From: Sphingobacterium sp. CZ-2
GTDB taxonomy: Bacteria > Bacteroidota > Bacteroidia > Sphingobacteriales > Sphingobacteriaceae
Direction of reading: 5' to 3'
Length of the DNA stretch: 64,000 nt
Assembly: GCF_004526235.1 (NCBI RefSeq)
Contig: NZ_CP038159.1
Location: 2,232,001 to 2,296,000, forward strand
Below are positions 1 to 8,055 of this stretch, in pieces (within the stretch, counting starts at the first letter, position 1; every line of letters starts with the position of its first letter). The translations under genes were made by a program, and so were the position numbers. The notes beneath the pieces were generated by a model. It had not been told where the DNA came from and searched no databases. It saw only the letters and a list, made by a program, of their open reading frames with translations.

Positions 1-227
1 CTAAATTCTCTAAAAATATTGCTGCAGCGAAGAAGTCGAATGTTAAGACAAAACCGAATACGGTATTAAGTTATGTTACTCATACGGTTAGGAAGGGGGA
101 TACGTTGTCGGATATCGCACAGAAGTATCGCGGGGCAACGGTAAGTAGATTGAAGTCGGATAATAACCTTAGAGGCTCTAATTTAAGGATTGGCCAGAAG
201 CTGAAGGTTTATAAAGGAAATAGTTAA
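1..227 (+). CDS. LysM-domain protein, C-terminal fragment
   Basis: This is the 3' end of a gene that begins before the window. The open frame starts at base 3 and ends with TAA at 225-227, giving about 74 residues. After a basic Lys/Ser/Asn-rich linker there is one LysM peptidoglycan-binding domain: THTVRKGDTLSDIAQKY, then the DNNLRGSNLRIGQKL half, ending in KVYKGNS. A C-terminal LysM behind a basic linker is typical of MltD-type lytic transglycosylases and of LysM peptidases; the catalytic part is outside the window, so the enzyme type cannot be decided. It is probably exported and bound to the cell wall. Confidence 0.8.
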   Translation, partial: KFSKNIAAAKKSNVKTKPNTVLSYVTHTVRKGDTLSDIAQKYRGATVSRLKSDNNLRGSNLRIGQKLKVYKGNS

Positions 228-245
228 ATTTAAGAGGATTTTTCG

Positions 246-380
246 CGTCATTGCGACCCTTTAATCGTCATTGCGAGGAACGAAGCAATCTTTCGATTAG
301 TTCAAAGATTGCTTCGTCGTACCTCCTCGCAATGACGAATGTACCTCCTCGCAATGACGAATATATCTCCTCGCAATAAC
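246..380. repeat. REP-like palindromic repeat cluster
   Basis: The spacer holds GTCATTGCGAGGAACGAAGC at 266-285 facing its inverted copy AGATTGCTTCGTCGTACC at 306-323, which continues CTCCTCGCAATGACG. Degenerate right-arm copies follow at 341-359 and 366-380. The same motif recurs at 1247-1278 and 7172-7378, so it is a dispersed intergenic palindrome family. It lies between the convergent LysM gene and pyrR-like gene. Confidence 0.85.
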
Positions 381-387
381 CTAAGTA

Positions 388-903
388 TTACGACAAATAA
401 GCCGCATCCTCCGTATTATCATATTCCTCCAATTGAACTTCCACATGCTCCTTAAGAATAGTAGAAAGTTTCAATCCATAATAATCACTAAAAACAGGGA
501 ACTGATGATGACTGCGGTCAATTAAAACAGCAGTACGCATTCTTTTCAACGGAACATTAATAAACACTCCCAAGCCATACGCCAAAGTCCTACCACTATT
601 CAAAACATCATCAATAAGAATAACCACCTTATTTTTCGCAGTTTCCAAAGGAACATCCGTAGTCGACTCCAAAGAACGTTTGGTCTTCTGTATATTCACC
701 TTGATCAACTCAATGGATTTATCCGGAGCAATCTCCAACAATAGCTTCTGAAGACGCTGAGCAAAAACATACCCACGATCTGCAATACCCACTAAAACAA
801 TGGCAGGTTCATCAAAGTTGTCTTCGATGATCTGATAAGCGATACGTTTAGACTTCTGAAGGATTTGATCTTTGTTTAAAATAAGTGTTTTCTTAGACGA
901 CAT
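388..903 (-). CDS. pyrR: PyrR-like phosphoribosyltransferase
   Basis: A 171-residue type I phosphoribosyltransferase. The PRPP-binding motif VVILIDDVLNSGRT is at residues 93-106, and the preceding GIADRGYVFAQRL segment is the other part of the fold. PyrR proteins have uracil phosphoribosyltransferase activity and, in some bacteria, control pyr mRNA by attenuation; no pyr genes adjoin here, so a regulatory role is not supported by context. Length and motifs fit PyrR; a related purine-type phosphoribosyltransferase is the alternative. It is a single gene with a REP-like cluster just beyond its 3' end. Confidence 0.75.
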   Translation of the reverse strand: MSSKKTLILNKDQILQKSKRIAYQIIEDNFDEPAIVLVGIADRGYVFAQRLQKLLLEIAPDKSIELIKVNIQKTKRSLESTTDVPLETAKNKVVILIDDVLNSGRTLAYGLGVFINVPLKRMRTAVLIDRSHHQFPVFSDYYGLKLSTILKEHVEVQLEEYDNTEDAAYLS

Positions 904-1084
904 GCTACCTTTTTTGTTCAGCGGTAAATTTAATAAAACTTTATAGAAATCCCCATCATCTCTAATGTAATGTTGTTATTTTGGGATATTGAAACTTCTA
1001 GGTCGTATATTGGGGGACCAGAAATAAATTTGTAAAGGATGTTTTATGGTTGGCTTCGCAGTAAAACCATACTGAAAGGATACT

Positions 1085-1118
1085 GAAAGTATGTAAAATG
1101 TATGCTTTACATACTTTC
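1085..1118. repeat. 13-bp perfect hairpin in intergenic region
   Basis: Within the gene-free stretch 904-1378, GAAAGTATGTAAA (1085-1097) and TTTACATACTTTC (1106-1118) form a perfect 13-bp stem with an 8-base loop. ATACTGAAAG is repeated just before it, and near-tandem TTTAACCCTGC/TTTAACCCTAC copies follow. No T-run follows the stem. Function is unknown; a protein site or a repeat remnant are both possible. The rest of the stretch shows only a REP copy at 1247-1278 and a terminator. Confidence 0.6.
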
Positions 1119-1246
1119 TTGTTGGTTTAACCCTGCTTTAACCCTACTTAAACCACGATTCTAACCTTAAATAAAACATATTTTGAAGACCTAGCTTGGA
1201 AGCCGTTGCAAGAAAATGGATAATAAAGGTTAAGATTAAGGCGGGA

Positions 1247-1278
1247 AGATTGCTTCGTCGTGCCTCCTCGCAATGACG
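1247..1278. repeat. REP-like repeat, single right arm
   Basis: AGATTGCTTCGTCGTGCC followed by TCCTCGCAATGACG matches the right arm of the palindrome at 306-337 with one changed base. No left arm is visible nearby, so this is a solitary half-element. Confidence 0.8.
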
Positions 1279-1310
1279 GAGAAAGAATGAAATTATCTAT
1301 TAGCTATATA

Positions 1311-1354
1311 AAAAAATAAAGTCCGAAAGTAAACACCTTCGGACTTTATTTTTT
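1311..1354 (-). terminator. Terminator of NlpC/P60 gene
   Basis: A 17-bp stem pairs 1311-1327 with 1338-1354 around a 10-base loop; its core is GTCCGAA/TTCGGAC with A/T-rich flanks that give a U-run in either direction. It lies 24 bases past the stop of the minus-strand NlpC/P60 gene. Confidence 0.85.
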
Positions 1355-1378
1355 AAATATTATATATTAAAAATGGAA

Positions 1379-1951
1379 CTAATTCAAATTTCCTTTTTCG
1401 TTGTTATTAGCATCAGCAGTCATCATTCTAGCGTTATCCAATTTCGGACGACCACCGTTGTAATAATAGCGTTTCCAATAAGCTTCATTTAGATTACTCA
1501 CCATTACGCCTTTCGAAGAAGAGGCATGCGCGAATTTATCGTCTCCTAAATAAACACCTACATGCGTTATATTTCTACTTCTGATCTTGAAGAATACCAA
1601 GTCTCCTGCCTGTAATTCATTCTTACGGATAGGCGTTACATTATCGTATTGATTACGGCTATTGTAGCCAATGGTCGTGTTGAATACATTTTCATACACC
1701 GCCAAAGAGAATTTAGAACAATCGATACCTCTTTTGGAATCACCTCCAAGACGGTAAGGAGTGCCTAACCACTCGTAAACAAATTGATAAAGTTTGGTAT
1801 TTGTCGTCGCGTTTACCGCAACACCCATGATTTGGGAGAAGTATTCTTTTGCTAGATTATCCGGGTCTGAGGATCTTTGGTTAGTTTGAGCCTGCGAGAA
1901 TAGACATAAGCCTATGAAGAGCATCACTGCCACTAGTTTCTTTGTTTTCAT
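1379..1951 (-). CDS. Secreted NlpC/P60 (C40) cell-wall hydrolase
   Basis: 190 residues with a signal peptide (about residues 1-22, ending FSQAQ). The NlpC/P60 domain covers about 52-165: catalytic Cys78 in GIDCSKFS, His130 in THVGVYLG and His142 in KFAHASS. These enzymes cut D-gamma-Glu-meso-DAP or related bonds in peptidoglycan stem peptides; the product probably acts in the periplasm. There is no LysM or SH3 targeting domain, and the C-terminal 20 residues are a low-complexity Asn-rich tail. It is a single gene, transcribed divergently from the thr operon, with its own terminator. Confidence 0.88.
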   Translation of the reverse strand: MKTKKLVAVMLFIGLCLFSQAQTNQRSSDPDNLAKEYFSQIMGVAVNATTNTKLYQFVYEWLGTPYRLGGDSKRGIDCSKFSLAVYENVFNTTIGYNSRNQYDNVTPIRKNELQAGDLVFFKIRSRNITHVGVYLGDDKFAHASSSKGVMVSNLNEAYWKRYYYNGGRPKLDNARMMTADANNNEKGNLN

Positions 1952-2210
1952 TAAATCGCTTTTATATACAACCTTTTAGCTCCTCGAATCGTCCAAAATT
2001 GTTGACATTTTTCAAACGAGCTGAAGCAAATGTAAGACATACTGTATAGAATTCAAAACATTTTTTGATTCTTTTAACAAAGTTTTAACATATTTAACAC
2101 TTCCTCTTTGTGGATAACTTTTGACAAAATCAAATTTATTTAGGCAGGTTTGAATAAAATCATCTCTCAATTGTTTAAACCAGTATTTTAAAAATATTTT
2201 AACAAATCCT

Positions 2211-2241
2211 CTTGTATGTAATAATATTTATAATATATTTG
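2211..2241 (+). promoter_or_regulatory. Promoter of the thr operon
   Basis: CTTG at 2211-2214 and TATATTTG at 2234-2241 are separated by 19 bases, matching the Bacteroidota primary sigma consensus (TTTG, about 19 bases, TAnnTTTG). Transcription would begin near 2248, about 14 bases before the leader-peptide ATG. The gene-free region 1952-2210 upstream is AT-rich and shows nothing else recognisable. Confidence 0.8.
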
Positions 2242-2261
2242 AAAAAACAAACAATAAATTG

Positions 2262-2327
2262 ATGTATAACAGCACTATTATTATTACAATTATTATTACC
2301 ACCGGGAGAAATCTAGCGGAGGAATGA
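2262..2327 (+). CDS. thrL: thr operon leader peptide
   Basis: A 21-codon open frame from ATG 2262 to TGA 2325-2327. It begins MYNSTIIITIIITT and ends GRNLAEE, so ten consecutive codons (residues 5-14) are all Thr or Ile. This is the hallmark of a ribosome-mediated attenuator for threonine and isoleucine supply, comparable in layout to E. coli thrL (established for that system). It lies between a good promoter and a terminator hairpin just before thrA. Codons 20-21 and the stop overlap GAGGAA (2319-2324), which can pair with TTCCTC (2365-2370) in the terminator stem. The Thr/Ile run is seen directly; the regulation is inferred. Confidence 0.88.
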   Translation: MYNSTIIITIIITTGRNLAEE

Positions 2328-2358
2328 TTCTATTGTATAGTAATTAGTACAGATATAA

Positions 2359-2388
2359 GAAGCCTTCCTCATCCAGGAAGGCTTTTTT
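2359..2388 (+). terminator. thr attenuator terminator
   Basis: AAGCCTTCCT (2360-2369), loop CATCC, AGGAAGGCTT (2375-2384), then a T-run: a 10-bp perfect stem between the leader peptide and thrA. TTCCTC on its left side is complementary to GAGGAA at the end of the leader ORF. A ribosome stalled in the Thr/Ile run would leave that segment free to pair and block the terminator; a ribosome at the stop codon would mask it and allow termination. Confidence 0.88.
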
Positions 2389-2429
2389 GTTGTGTATCAA
2401 TGCTAAACAGTAAAAATAAACCCAAAAGA

Positions 2430-4877
2430 ATGAAAGTTTTAAAATTTGGCGGAACATCCGTAGGTTCCGTAGAAAGTATTCAAGCCGTACTTCAGATCGT
2501 AAAGAAATCTTATGATGCTGGCGAAAAGCCTTTAGTTGTATTATCGGCCATGTCAGGGATCACTAATCTATTGACCAAAATGGCTGAAGATGCGGCAGAA
2601 GGGAAACCTTTTCAAGACGATCTTAAACTAATGGAAGACCGTCATTTTGAAGTCGTCAAAAAATTGATCGCTGTAAAATACCAAAACCCGGTCCTCACCA
2701 AACTTAAGCTCTTGATCAATGAACTGGAAGATCTTCTCCAGGGTATTGCTGTATTAAAAGAGTTGAGTGATCAAAGTAAGGATCTCATTGTTTCCTTTGG
2801 CGAACGTTGCAGCAATTTTCTGGTGGCCAAGATCATGGAACAAGAAATACCGGTTTCCACGTATATCAATGCTTCCCATTACATAAAAACAGATGATAAT
2901 TTTGGAAATGCACATTTGAATGAAGCATTGAGCCATCAGCTCATCCAAGCTTTAGCATTAACCCACGCTGATAAATTGTTGTTTGTAACTGGTTTTATCG
3001 GTTCCAACGACAAAGGTAGGATCACTACTTTAGGTCGAGGTGGTTCAGACTATACCGCTGCCATTTTCGGATCGGTGTTGAACGCTACGGCCATCGAAAT
3101 CTGGACCGATGTAAATGGTATGCTAACAGCAGACCCAAGAATTGTAAAAAAGGCCTTCTCCTTACCGATTCTCTCTTATACAGAGGCTATGGAACTTTCT
3201 TATTTTGGGGCGAAGGTAATCTATCCACCTACCATGGTGCCTGCCTTTATGAAAAAGATACCCATCGTTATCCGCAATACTTTTCAACCGGAATTTCCAG
3301 GCACGGTCATTCAATTTGAAAGTGGAAAGTCCAATTTTCCTATAAAGGGAATTTCCTCTATTGCTGATGTATCCGTGATCAATCTAACCGGGAGTGGAAT
3401 GGTAGGGAAATCCGGATTCAGTGGGCGTTTATTTACGCTGTTGGCAAGAGAACAGATCAATGTCATTCTGATTACCCAGTCTTCCAGCGAACACAGTATC
3501 ACTTTTGCGGTCCATCCCAATGATGCAAGAAAGTCTGTTAACCTGATCAAAAACGAATTTGAACTGGAATTAATGGCGAATAAATTGAGTGTCCCGGTAC
3601 TGGAAGATGGACTTTCCATCCTCGCTATTGTTGGAGAAAACATGAAACGTACGCCTGGCATGTCCGGCCGGCTTTTTCATGCTTTAGGTAGGAACGGGAT
3701 CAATGTGCGGGCAATCGCCCAGGGTTCTTCCGAATTCAACATCTCGGTAATTATCAATAATGAAGACCTATCCAAGGCTTTAAATGCAGTACATGATGCT
3801 TTTTTTGCTGAATTGAAAAAGACCTTGCATGTGTTCAATATTGGAACGGGAAACATTGGTTCCACGCTCTTTAAACAGCTACATGAACAACATGATTTTT
3901 TATTGGATCAAAATGATATTGAAATCAAAGTGGTCGGCATTTCCAATTCCAGGAAAATGGGCTTTAATCCGGAAGGGTTTGATTTGGGGAATTGGCAGGA
4001 AGAATTGGAAAACCAGGGGGAGGTCGCTGACCTGGGCACATTTATCGGCCAAATGAAAGCCCTTAATTTACCGAACTGTGTTTTTATTGATAATACAGCC
4101 AGTAAATTGCCTTCCACTTATTATGAGGAGATCTTCAGATCAAATATTTCCGTTGTCACCTGTAATAAGATTGCAAATTCAGGCGATTATGCCCAATATA
4201 GACTATTACATGATACCGCGAGAAAACATGGTGTGGATTTCTTTTACGAAACCAATGTTGGCGCAGGATTGCCGATAGTGCGTGTATTGAAAGATCTTAT
4301 GATGAGTGGCGACCGCATCATCAAGATTGAAGCGATCCTATCGGGCACCATCTCCTATATTTTCAATAATTTTAAAGGGGATGCTTCTTTTTATGAGGTG
4401 GTGAAAAAAGCACAGGAACTGGGCTATACCGAACCGGATCCAAGAGATGACCTGGGTGGAATAGATTTTATGCGGAAAATGCTCATCCTTGCAAGGGATG
4501 CAGGTCATGTGATAGAATCGGAATCCGTAAAACTAGGGAATATCCTGCCGGAAAGTTGCCTTCAGGCCAGTTCTGTAGATGAGTTTTATGCGGAGCTATT
4601 AAAGGCGGATGAATTTTTCAATAAAATGAAATCGGAAGCTGCCAAGCAGAATAAAGTGATTCGCTATATTGGAACATTGGAAAATGGTGAAGTAGCCATC
4701 AATCTGCAGATGTTGGATGATAAGCATCCATTTTATGCGCTTTCTGGATCTGATAATATTATTTCCTTCACTACAGAACGATATAAGGATAGACCTTTGG
4801 TCGTAAAAGGCCCTGGGGCAGGAGCAGAAGTAACAGCAGCAGGCGTTTTTGCTGATCTGGTGAATGTTGGTGCGTAA
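2430..4877 (+). CDS. thrA: Bifunctional aspartate kinase/homoserine dehydrogenase
   Basis: An 815-residue fusion catalysing the first and third steps from aspartate to homoserine in the cytoplasm. The aspartokinase half starts MKVLKFGGTSVGS and contains GRGGSDYTAA; ACT-type regulatory domains follow (about residues 300-460, with TQSSSEHS and AQGSSEFNIS motifs, which commonly bind threonine). The homoserine dehydrogenase half starts near residue 465 with the NAD(P) motif FNIGTGNIGS and contains ETNVGAGLPI. The frame stays open to an ATG at 2400, but the conserved N-terminus begins at ATG 2430, so that start was chosen. First gene of thrA-thrB-thrC, behind the Thr/Ile leader attenuator. Confidence 0.96.
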   Translation: MKVLKFGGTSVGSVESIQAVLQIVKKSYDAGEKPLVVLSAMSGITNLLTKMAEDAAEGKPFQDDLKLMEDRHFEVVKKLIAVKYQNPVLTKLKLLINELEDLLQGIAVLKELSDQSKDLIVSFGERCSNFLVAKIMEQEIPVSTYINASHYIKTDDNFGNAHLNEALSHQLIQALALTHADKLLFVTGFIGSNDKGRITTLGRGGSDYTAAIFGSVLNATAIEIWTDVNGMLTADPRIVKKAFSLPILSYTEAMELSYFGAKVIYPPTMVPAFMKKIPIVIRNTFQPEFPGTVIQFESGKSNFPIKGISSIADVSVINLTGSGMVGKSGFSGRLFTLLAREQINVILITQSSSEHSITFAVHPNDARKSVNLIKNEFELELMANKLSVPVLEDGLSILAIVGENMKRTPGMSGRLFHALGRNGINVRAIAQGSSEFNISVIINNEDLSKALNAVHDAFFAELKKTLHVFNIGTGNIGSTLFKQLHEQHDFLLDQNDIEIKVVGISNSRKMGFNPEGFDLGNWQEELENQGEVADLGTFIGQMKALNLPNCVFIDNTASKLPSTYYEEIFRSNISVVTCNKIANSGDYAQYRLLHDTARKHGVDFFYETNVGAGLPIVRVLKDLMMSGDRIIKIEAILSGTISYIFNNFKGDASFYEVVKKAQELGYTEPDPRDDLGGIDFMRKMLILARDAGHVIESESVKLGNILPESCLQASSVDEFYAELLKADEFFNKMKSEAAKQNKVIRYIGTLENGEVAINLQMLDDKHPFYALSGSDNIISFTTERYKDRPLVVKGPGAGAEVTAAGVFADLVNVGA

Positions 4878-4901
4878 TCATTGAAAATTAAAAAGAAAAA
4901 A

Positions 4902-5858
4902 ATGTCTCAATTAATAAAAAAAGAAGTTCGTGTTTTTGCACCGGCAACAGTAGCCAATATGATCTGCGGTTATGATATCTTGGGTTTTGCGGTGGATAGT
5001 CCTGGAGATGAAGTATTCATGAAAAGAACGGAAAACCCAGGGGTGGTCATCCGATCAATTGAAGGAGATGATGGGCGATTGCCTTTAGATCCAGATAAGA
5101 ATACGGTTTCGGCCTGCGTAAAAATGTATTTAGCACATCTTGATCTTGAGAAAGAAGTGGGTGTGGAGATCGACCTGATCAAGCATATGCCAATCGGGAG
5201 TGGCTTAGGTTCAAGCTCAGCAAGTACGGTGGCTGGATTATTTGCCATCAATACCTTAATGGGGAACCCATTGAGCAAAGAAGAATTGATGCCTTTCTGT
5301 ATAGAAGGCGAGCGTTTGGCTTGTGGCCATGGGCATGCCGATAATGTAGCGCCAGCATTAATGGGGGGCATTACCCTTATACGCGGTGGGGAGGGATTGG
5401 ATATCATCAAATTGCCTGTCCCGCAAGAATTGGTGGCGGGAATCGTATTTCCACAGGTCGATGTGCCCACTCGGGATGCCAGGCAACTGATCAAAGAAAA
5501 AGTGGCGTTGAAAGATGCCGTAATCCAATGGGGAAATATAGCAGGATTGGTTTCCGGTATTTTCATGTCAGATTATGACTTGATTGCCCGGTCCATGAAG
5601 GATGTACTGATCGAACCAACCCGGGCCATTCTGATTCCAGAATTCTATGAAATGAAACGCATCGCGGAGGAAGCAGGCGTTTTGAGTTTCGGTATCTCCG
5701 GTTCTGGACCTTCCGTTGTGGCAATTTCCAAAGGCCATGAGGCTGCCCAGAAGGCGGTGGATGCTATTCAGCAACATTTGAATGAACAAGGTATTGAGAG
5801 CCTTCAATTTGTTTCCAAAGTGAATGTGGAAGGCCCTAAAGTATTATCCCAATCCTAA
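4902..5858 (+). CDS. thrB: Homoserine kinase
   Basis: A 318-residue GHMP-family kinase that phosphorylates homoserine with ATP to give the substrate of threonine synthase. The ATP loop PIGSGLGSSSAS lies near residues 90-101, and the C-terminal GHMP motif appears as GISGSGPSVVA. The frame stays open to a TTG at 4881, but ATG 4902 (MSQLIKKEVRVFAPAT) fits the family N-terminus and is preceded by an A-rich stretch. It starts 24 bases after thrA and ends 11 bases before thrC, so it is co-transcribed. Confidence 0.95.
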   Translation: MSQLIKKEVRVFAPATVANMICGYDILGFAVDSPGDEVFMKRTENPGVVIRSIEGDDGRLPLDPDKNTVSACVKMYLAHLDLEKEVGVEIDLIKHMPIGSGLGSSSASTVAGLFAINTLMGNPLSKEELMPFCIEGERLACGHGHADNVAPALMGGITLIRGGEGLDIIKLPVPQELVAGIVFPQVDVPTRDARQLIKEKVALKDAVIQWGNIAGLVSGIFMSDYDLIARSMKDVLIEPTRAILIPEFYEMKRIAEEAGVLSFGISGSGPSVVAISKGHEAAQKAVDAIQQHLNEQGIESLQFVSKVNVEGPKVLSQS

Positions 5859-5869
5859 TTTTATTGAAC

Positions 5870-7204
5870 ATGAAATATTACAGTACAAACAATAGCGATT
5901 TAAGGGTATCTTTTCAGGATGCTGTTTTCCATTCCTTACCTCAGGATAAAGGCTTATATATGCCAGAGAGTATCCCGCAACTGGATCCCTATTTCATTCG
6001 AAATATCCAACAATATTCTTTTCAGGAGATCGCTTTTACGATTGCGAAATCCGTAATAGGTACAGATATTCCAGAGAACGACCTAAAGAGGATTGTTTTC
6101 GAGGCTATAAATTTTGATGCTCCTGTTAAATTCTTGAGCCCTGAAGCTGCGGTTTTGGAATTATTCCATGGACCATCCTTTGCTTTCAAGGATTTTGGCG
6201 CCAGGTTCATGAGTCGGATCATGGGCTATTTCTCCAAAGAGGGCGATCAATTATTGGATGTGTTGGTGGCAACTTCTGGTGATACGGGTGGCGCGGTTGC
6301 ATTGGGGTTCTTGGGGGTGGAAGGTACGCGTGTTACTATCCTATATCCGAAAGGGAAGGTTTCTAAGGTGCAGGAAGATCAGTTGACCAAAAACGGAAAC
6401 AATATTAGGGCATTGGAGGTGAATGGTAGCTTTGACGATTGCCAGGCCTTGGTAAAACAGGCTTTCAATGATCCTTTATTGAATAAGGAGCTGCGGTTGA
6501 CATCTGCCAATTCCATAAACATTGCTCGATTGTTACCTCAGACCTTCTATTATTTTTGGGCTTATGCACAGTTGCGGGCACAGGGAATGAAGGAGGTGGT
6601 ATTTGCGGTGCCAAGTGGCAATTTTGGGAATATTGGGGCTGGATTGTTGGCTTATAAGATGGGCTTGCCGGTTCATCATTTTGTAGCAGGAACGAATGTC
6701 AATGATACAGTTCCACGTTTTTTGGAGACGGGTGAGTATGATCCGAGATCTTCTAAACAGACCATTTCGAATGCCATGGATGTAGGGGATCCGAGCAATT
6801 GGGTTAGGATTTTGGATATGTTTGGGGAAGATAGGGAATCTTTGAAAGAATTGTTGAGTTCCTACGCTTTTGATGATGAGGAAACAAAAGCTGGCATGCA
6901 GGAATTGTATGATGAGTTTAAGTATGTGGCCTGTCCGCATACTGCAATTGCGTATCTAGCGGCTAAGGCTTATCGAAAAGAAAAGCCTGGAGAATATGCT
7001 TCGGTATTTCTTTCCACTGCGCATCCTTGTAAGTTTCCTGAAGCGATTGCGGAGGAGGTTTATCAGGCGGTGAGATTTCCTAAAGGTGCAGAGGATTGGG
7101 CTGGAAAGGAAAAACAGGTAACGGAATTGGATGTTAATTATGAGGATTTTCGGAGTTATTTGTTACACTTGCCCCGTCATTGCGAGGCACGAAGCAATCT
7201 TTAG
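5870..7204 (+). CDS. thrC: Threonine synthase, C-terminus formed by a REP repeat
   Basis: 444 residues; a PLP enzyme converting O-phosphohomoserine to threonine, the last step of the operon. The PLP lysine is in GPSFAFKDFGAR, SGDTGGA binds phosphate, and VPSGNFGNIGAGL is conserved. ATG 5870 (MKYYSTNNSD) is preferred to the upstream TTG 5864. The last ten residues (PRHCEARSNL) and the stop codon TAG 7202-7204 are encoded by a REP-like repeat arm starting at 7172, so the original stop has probably been replaced. The repeat cluster continues downstream and may end the transcript; no clear rho-independent terminator is seen. Confidence 0.94.
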   Translation: MKYYSTNNSDLRVSFQDAVFHSLPQDKGLYMPESIPQLDPYFIRNIQQYSFQEIAFTIAKSVIGTDIPENDLKRIVFEAINFDAPVKFLSPEAAVLELFHGPSFAFKDFGARFMSRIMGYFSKEGDQLLDVLVATSGDTGGAVALGFLGVEGTRVTILYPKGKVSKVQEDQLTKNGNNIRALEVNGSFDDCQALVKQAFNDPLLNKELRLTSANSINIARLLPQTFYYFWAYAQLRAQGMKEVVFAVPSGNFGNIGAGLLAYKMGLPVHHFVAGTNVNDTVPRFLETGEYDPRSSKQTISNAMDVGDPSNWVRILDMFGEDRESLKELLSSYAFDDEETKAGMQELYDEFKYVACPHTAIAYLAAKAYRKEKPGEYASVFLSTAHPCKFPEAIAEEVYQAVRFPKGAEDWAGKEKQVTELDVNYEDFRSYLLHLPRHCEARSNL

Positions 7205-7422
7205 TCATGCTATACCCTGTTCATGTCATACTATAACCTGTTCATGTCATGCTGTACTCTGTTCATGTCATGCTGAGCATCGTCGAAGCATCTGTTCGTG
7301 GTACCCATTTACAGATCCTTCGACTTCGCTCAGGATGACATGGGGAAGATTGCTTCCTCGTACCTCCTCGCAATGACGTGTAAAGTTTCTCGCAAGGTTA
7401 GGCAAAGTTCCTCGCAATAACG
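7172..7422. repeat. Nested REP-like repeat cluster after thrC
   Basis: A left arm (CCCGTCATTGCGAGGCACG, 7172-7190, and onward) faces a right arm at 7347-7378. Between them sit three 21-base tandem units (7205-7267) and a second inverted repeat, TCATGCTGAGCATCGTCGAA at 7268 onward facing the arm that ends CTTCGCTCAGGATGACA at 7340. Two degenerate right-arm tails follow to 7422. The palindrome family is the one at 246-380, here apparently split by insertion of the second element. No gene lies between the end of thrC and 7427. Confidence 0.85.
7205..7267. repeat. 21-bp tandem repeat, three copies
   Basis: Units start at 7205, 7226 and 7247, each of the form TCATRCTRTAMYCTGTTCATG (IUPAC), differing at a few positions. 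The third runs directly into the next inverted-repeat arm, which also starts TCATGCTG, so the array may have grown from that arm. Confidence 0.8.
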
Positions 7423-7426
7423 TTTC

Positions 7427-8014
7427 TTATTCCCCTACAAACTGTTTCAACTGCTCAAATAAAACTTCCTTAGAGCTTGGTCTTTTCGCATCCTTTACCA
7501 CAATCTCCCCATTTTTAATAATCAAATACCTAGGAATCAACAGGCTTTTCCTTTCCCCCATATTCCTTCCAAACATCTCCACCAATTGCTTTTTCAGTGT
7601 ATTATTAGGACGCATATGATATCCTTCCAGGTTATGGCTTTTGATCATCTCCTTCCAAGTTCCATCATCTTCCGGTTTATCAATGGATACATACAGTTTC
7701 TCAATATGATGCTTATCAGTAAACTCCTTCAACAAATCATTATATTTAAATTGTTGAACACAAGGTCCGCACCAAGTCGCCCAAAAATCTACATAAACCA
7801 CCTTATCTTTGAAAAACTCCTGAATCTCTTTAATATCATTGATCTTTTCATAAGCAGGAATAAACTTTATTTTCTCTGAAACTTCATGTTTAGCTGAATC
7901 TTGTAAGGAAACAAGCGCAGCATAAGCCTCATTCTTTTTTACTGATGTTGATGCATTTCCACTCCACACCATTAACATCGGGAGCAAAATGCCTAGTGAT
8001 AATACCTTTTTCAT
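7427..8014 (-). CDS. Secreted thioredoxin-like (TlpA/ResA) protein
   Basis: 195 residues: an N-terminal signal peptide (about 1-20), a short Lys/Ala-rich segment, then a thioredoxin fold from about residue 55. The redox motif WCGPC sits in VDFWATWCGPCVQQF, and the C-terminal strand reads IPRYLIIKNGEIV. TlpA/ResA proteins reduce or oxidise disulfides of exported proteins in the periplasm. It lies 41 bases after the larger homologue at 8056-9576, and the two share IIKNGEIV and KRPS.KE.L.EQL, so they look like a tandem duplication in which this copy lacks the long N-terminal domain. Confidence 0.88.
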   Translation of the reverse strand: MKKVLSLGILLPMLMVWSGNASTSVKKNEAYAALVSLQDSAKHEVSEKIKFIPAYEKINDIKEIQEFFKDKVVYVDFWATWCGPCVQQFKYNDLLKEFTDKHHIEKLYVSIDKPEDDGTWKEMIKSHNLEGYHMRPNNTLKKQLVEMFGRNMGERKSLLIPRYLIIKNGEIVVKDAKRPSSKEVLFEQLKQFVGE

Positions 8015-8055
8015 AGTTTGTGTATAGATTTTTTTATATCAATTCGAAAATATCC

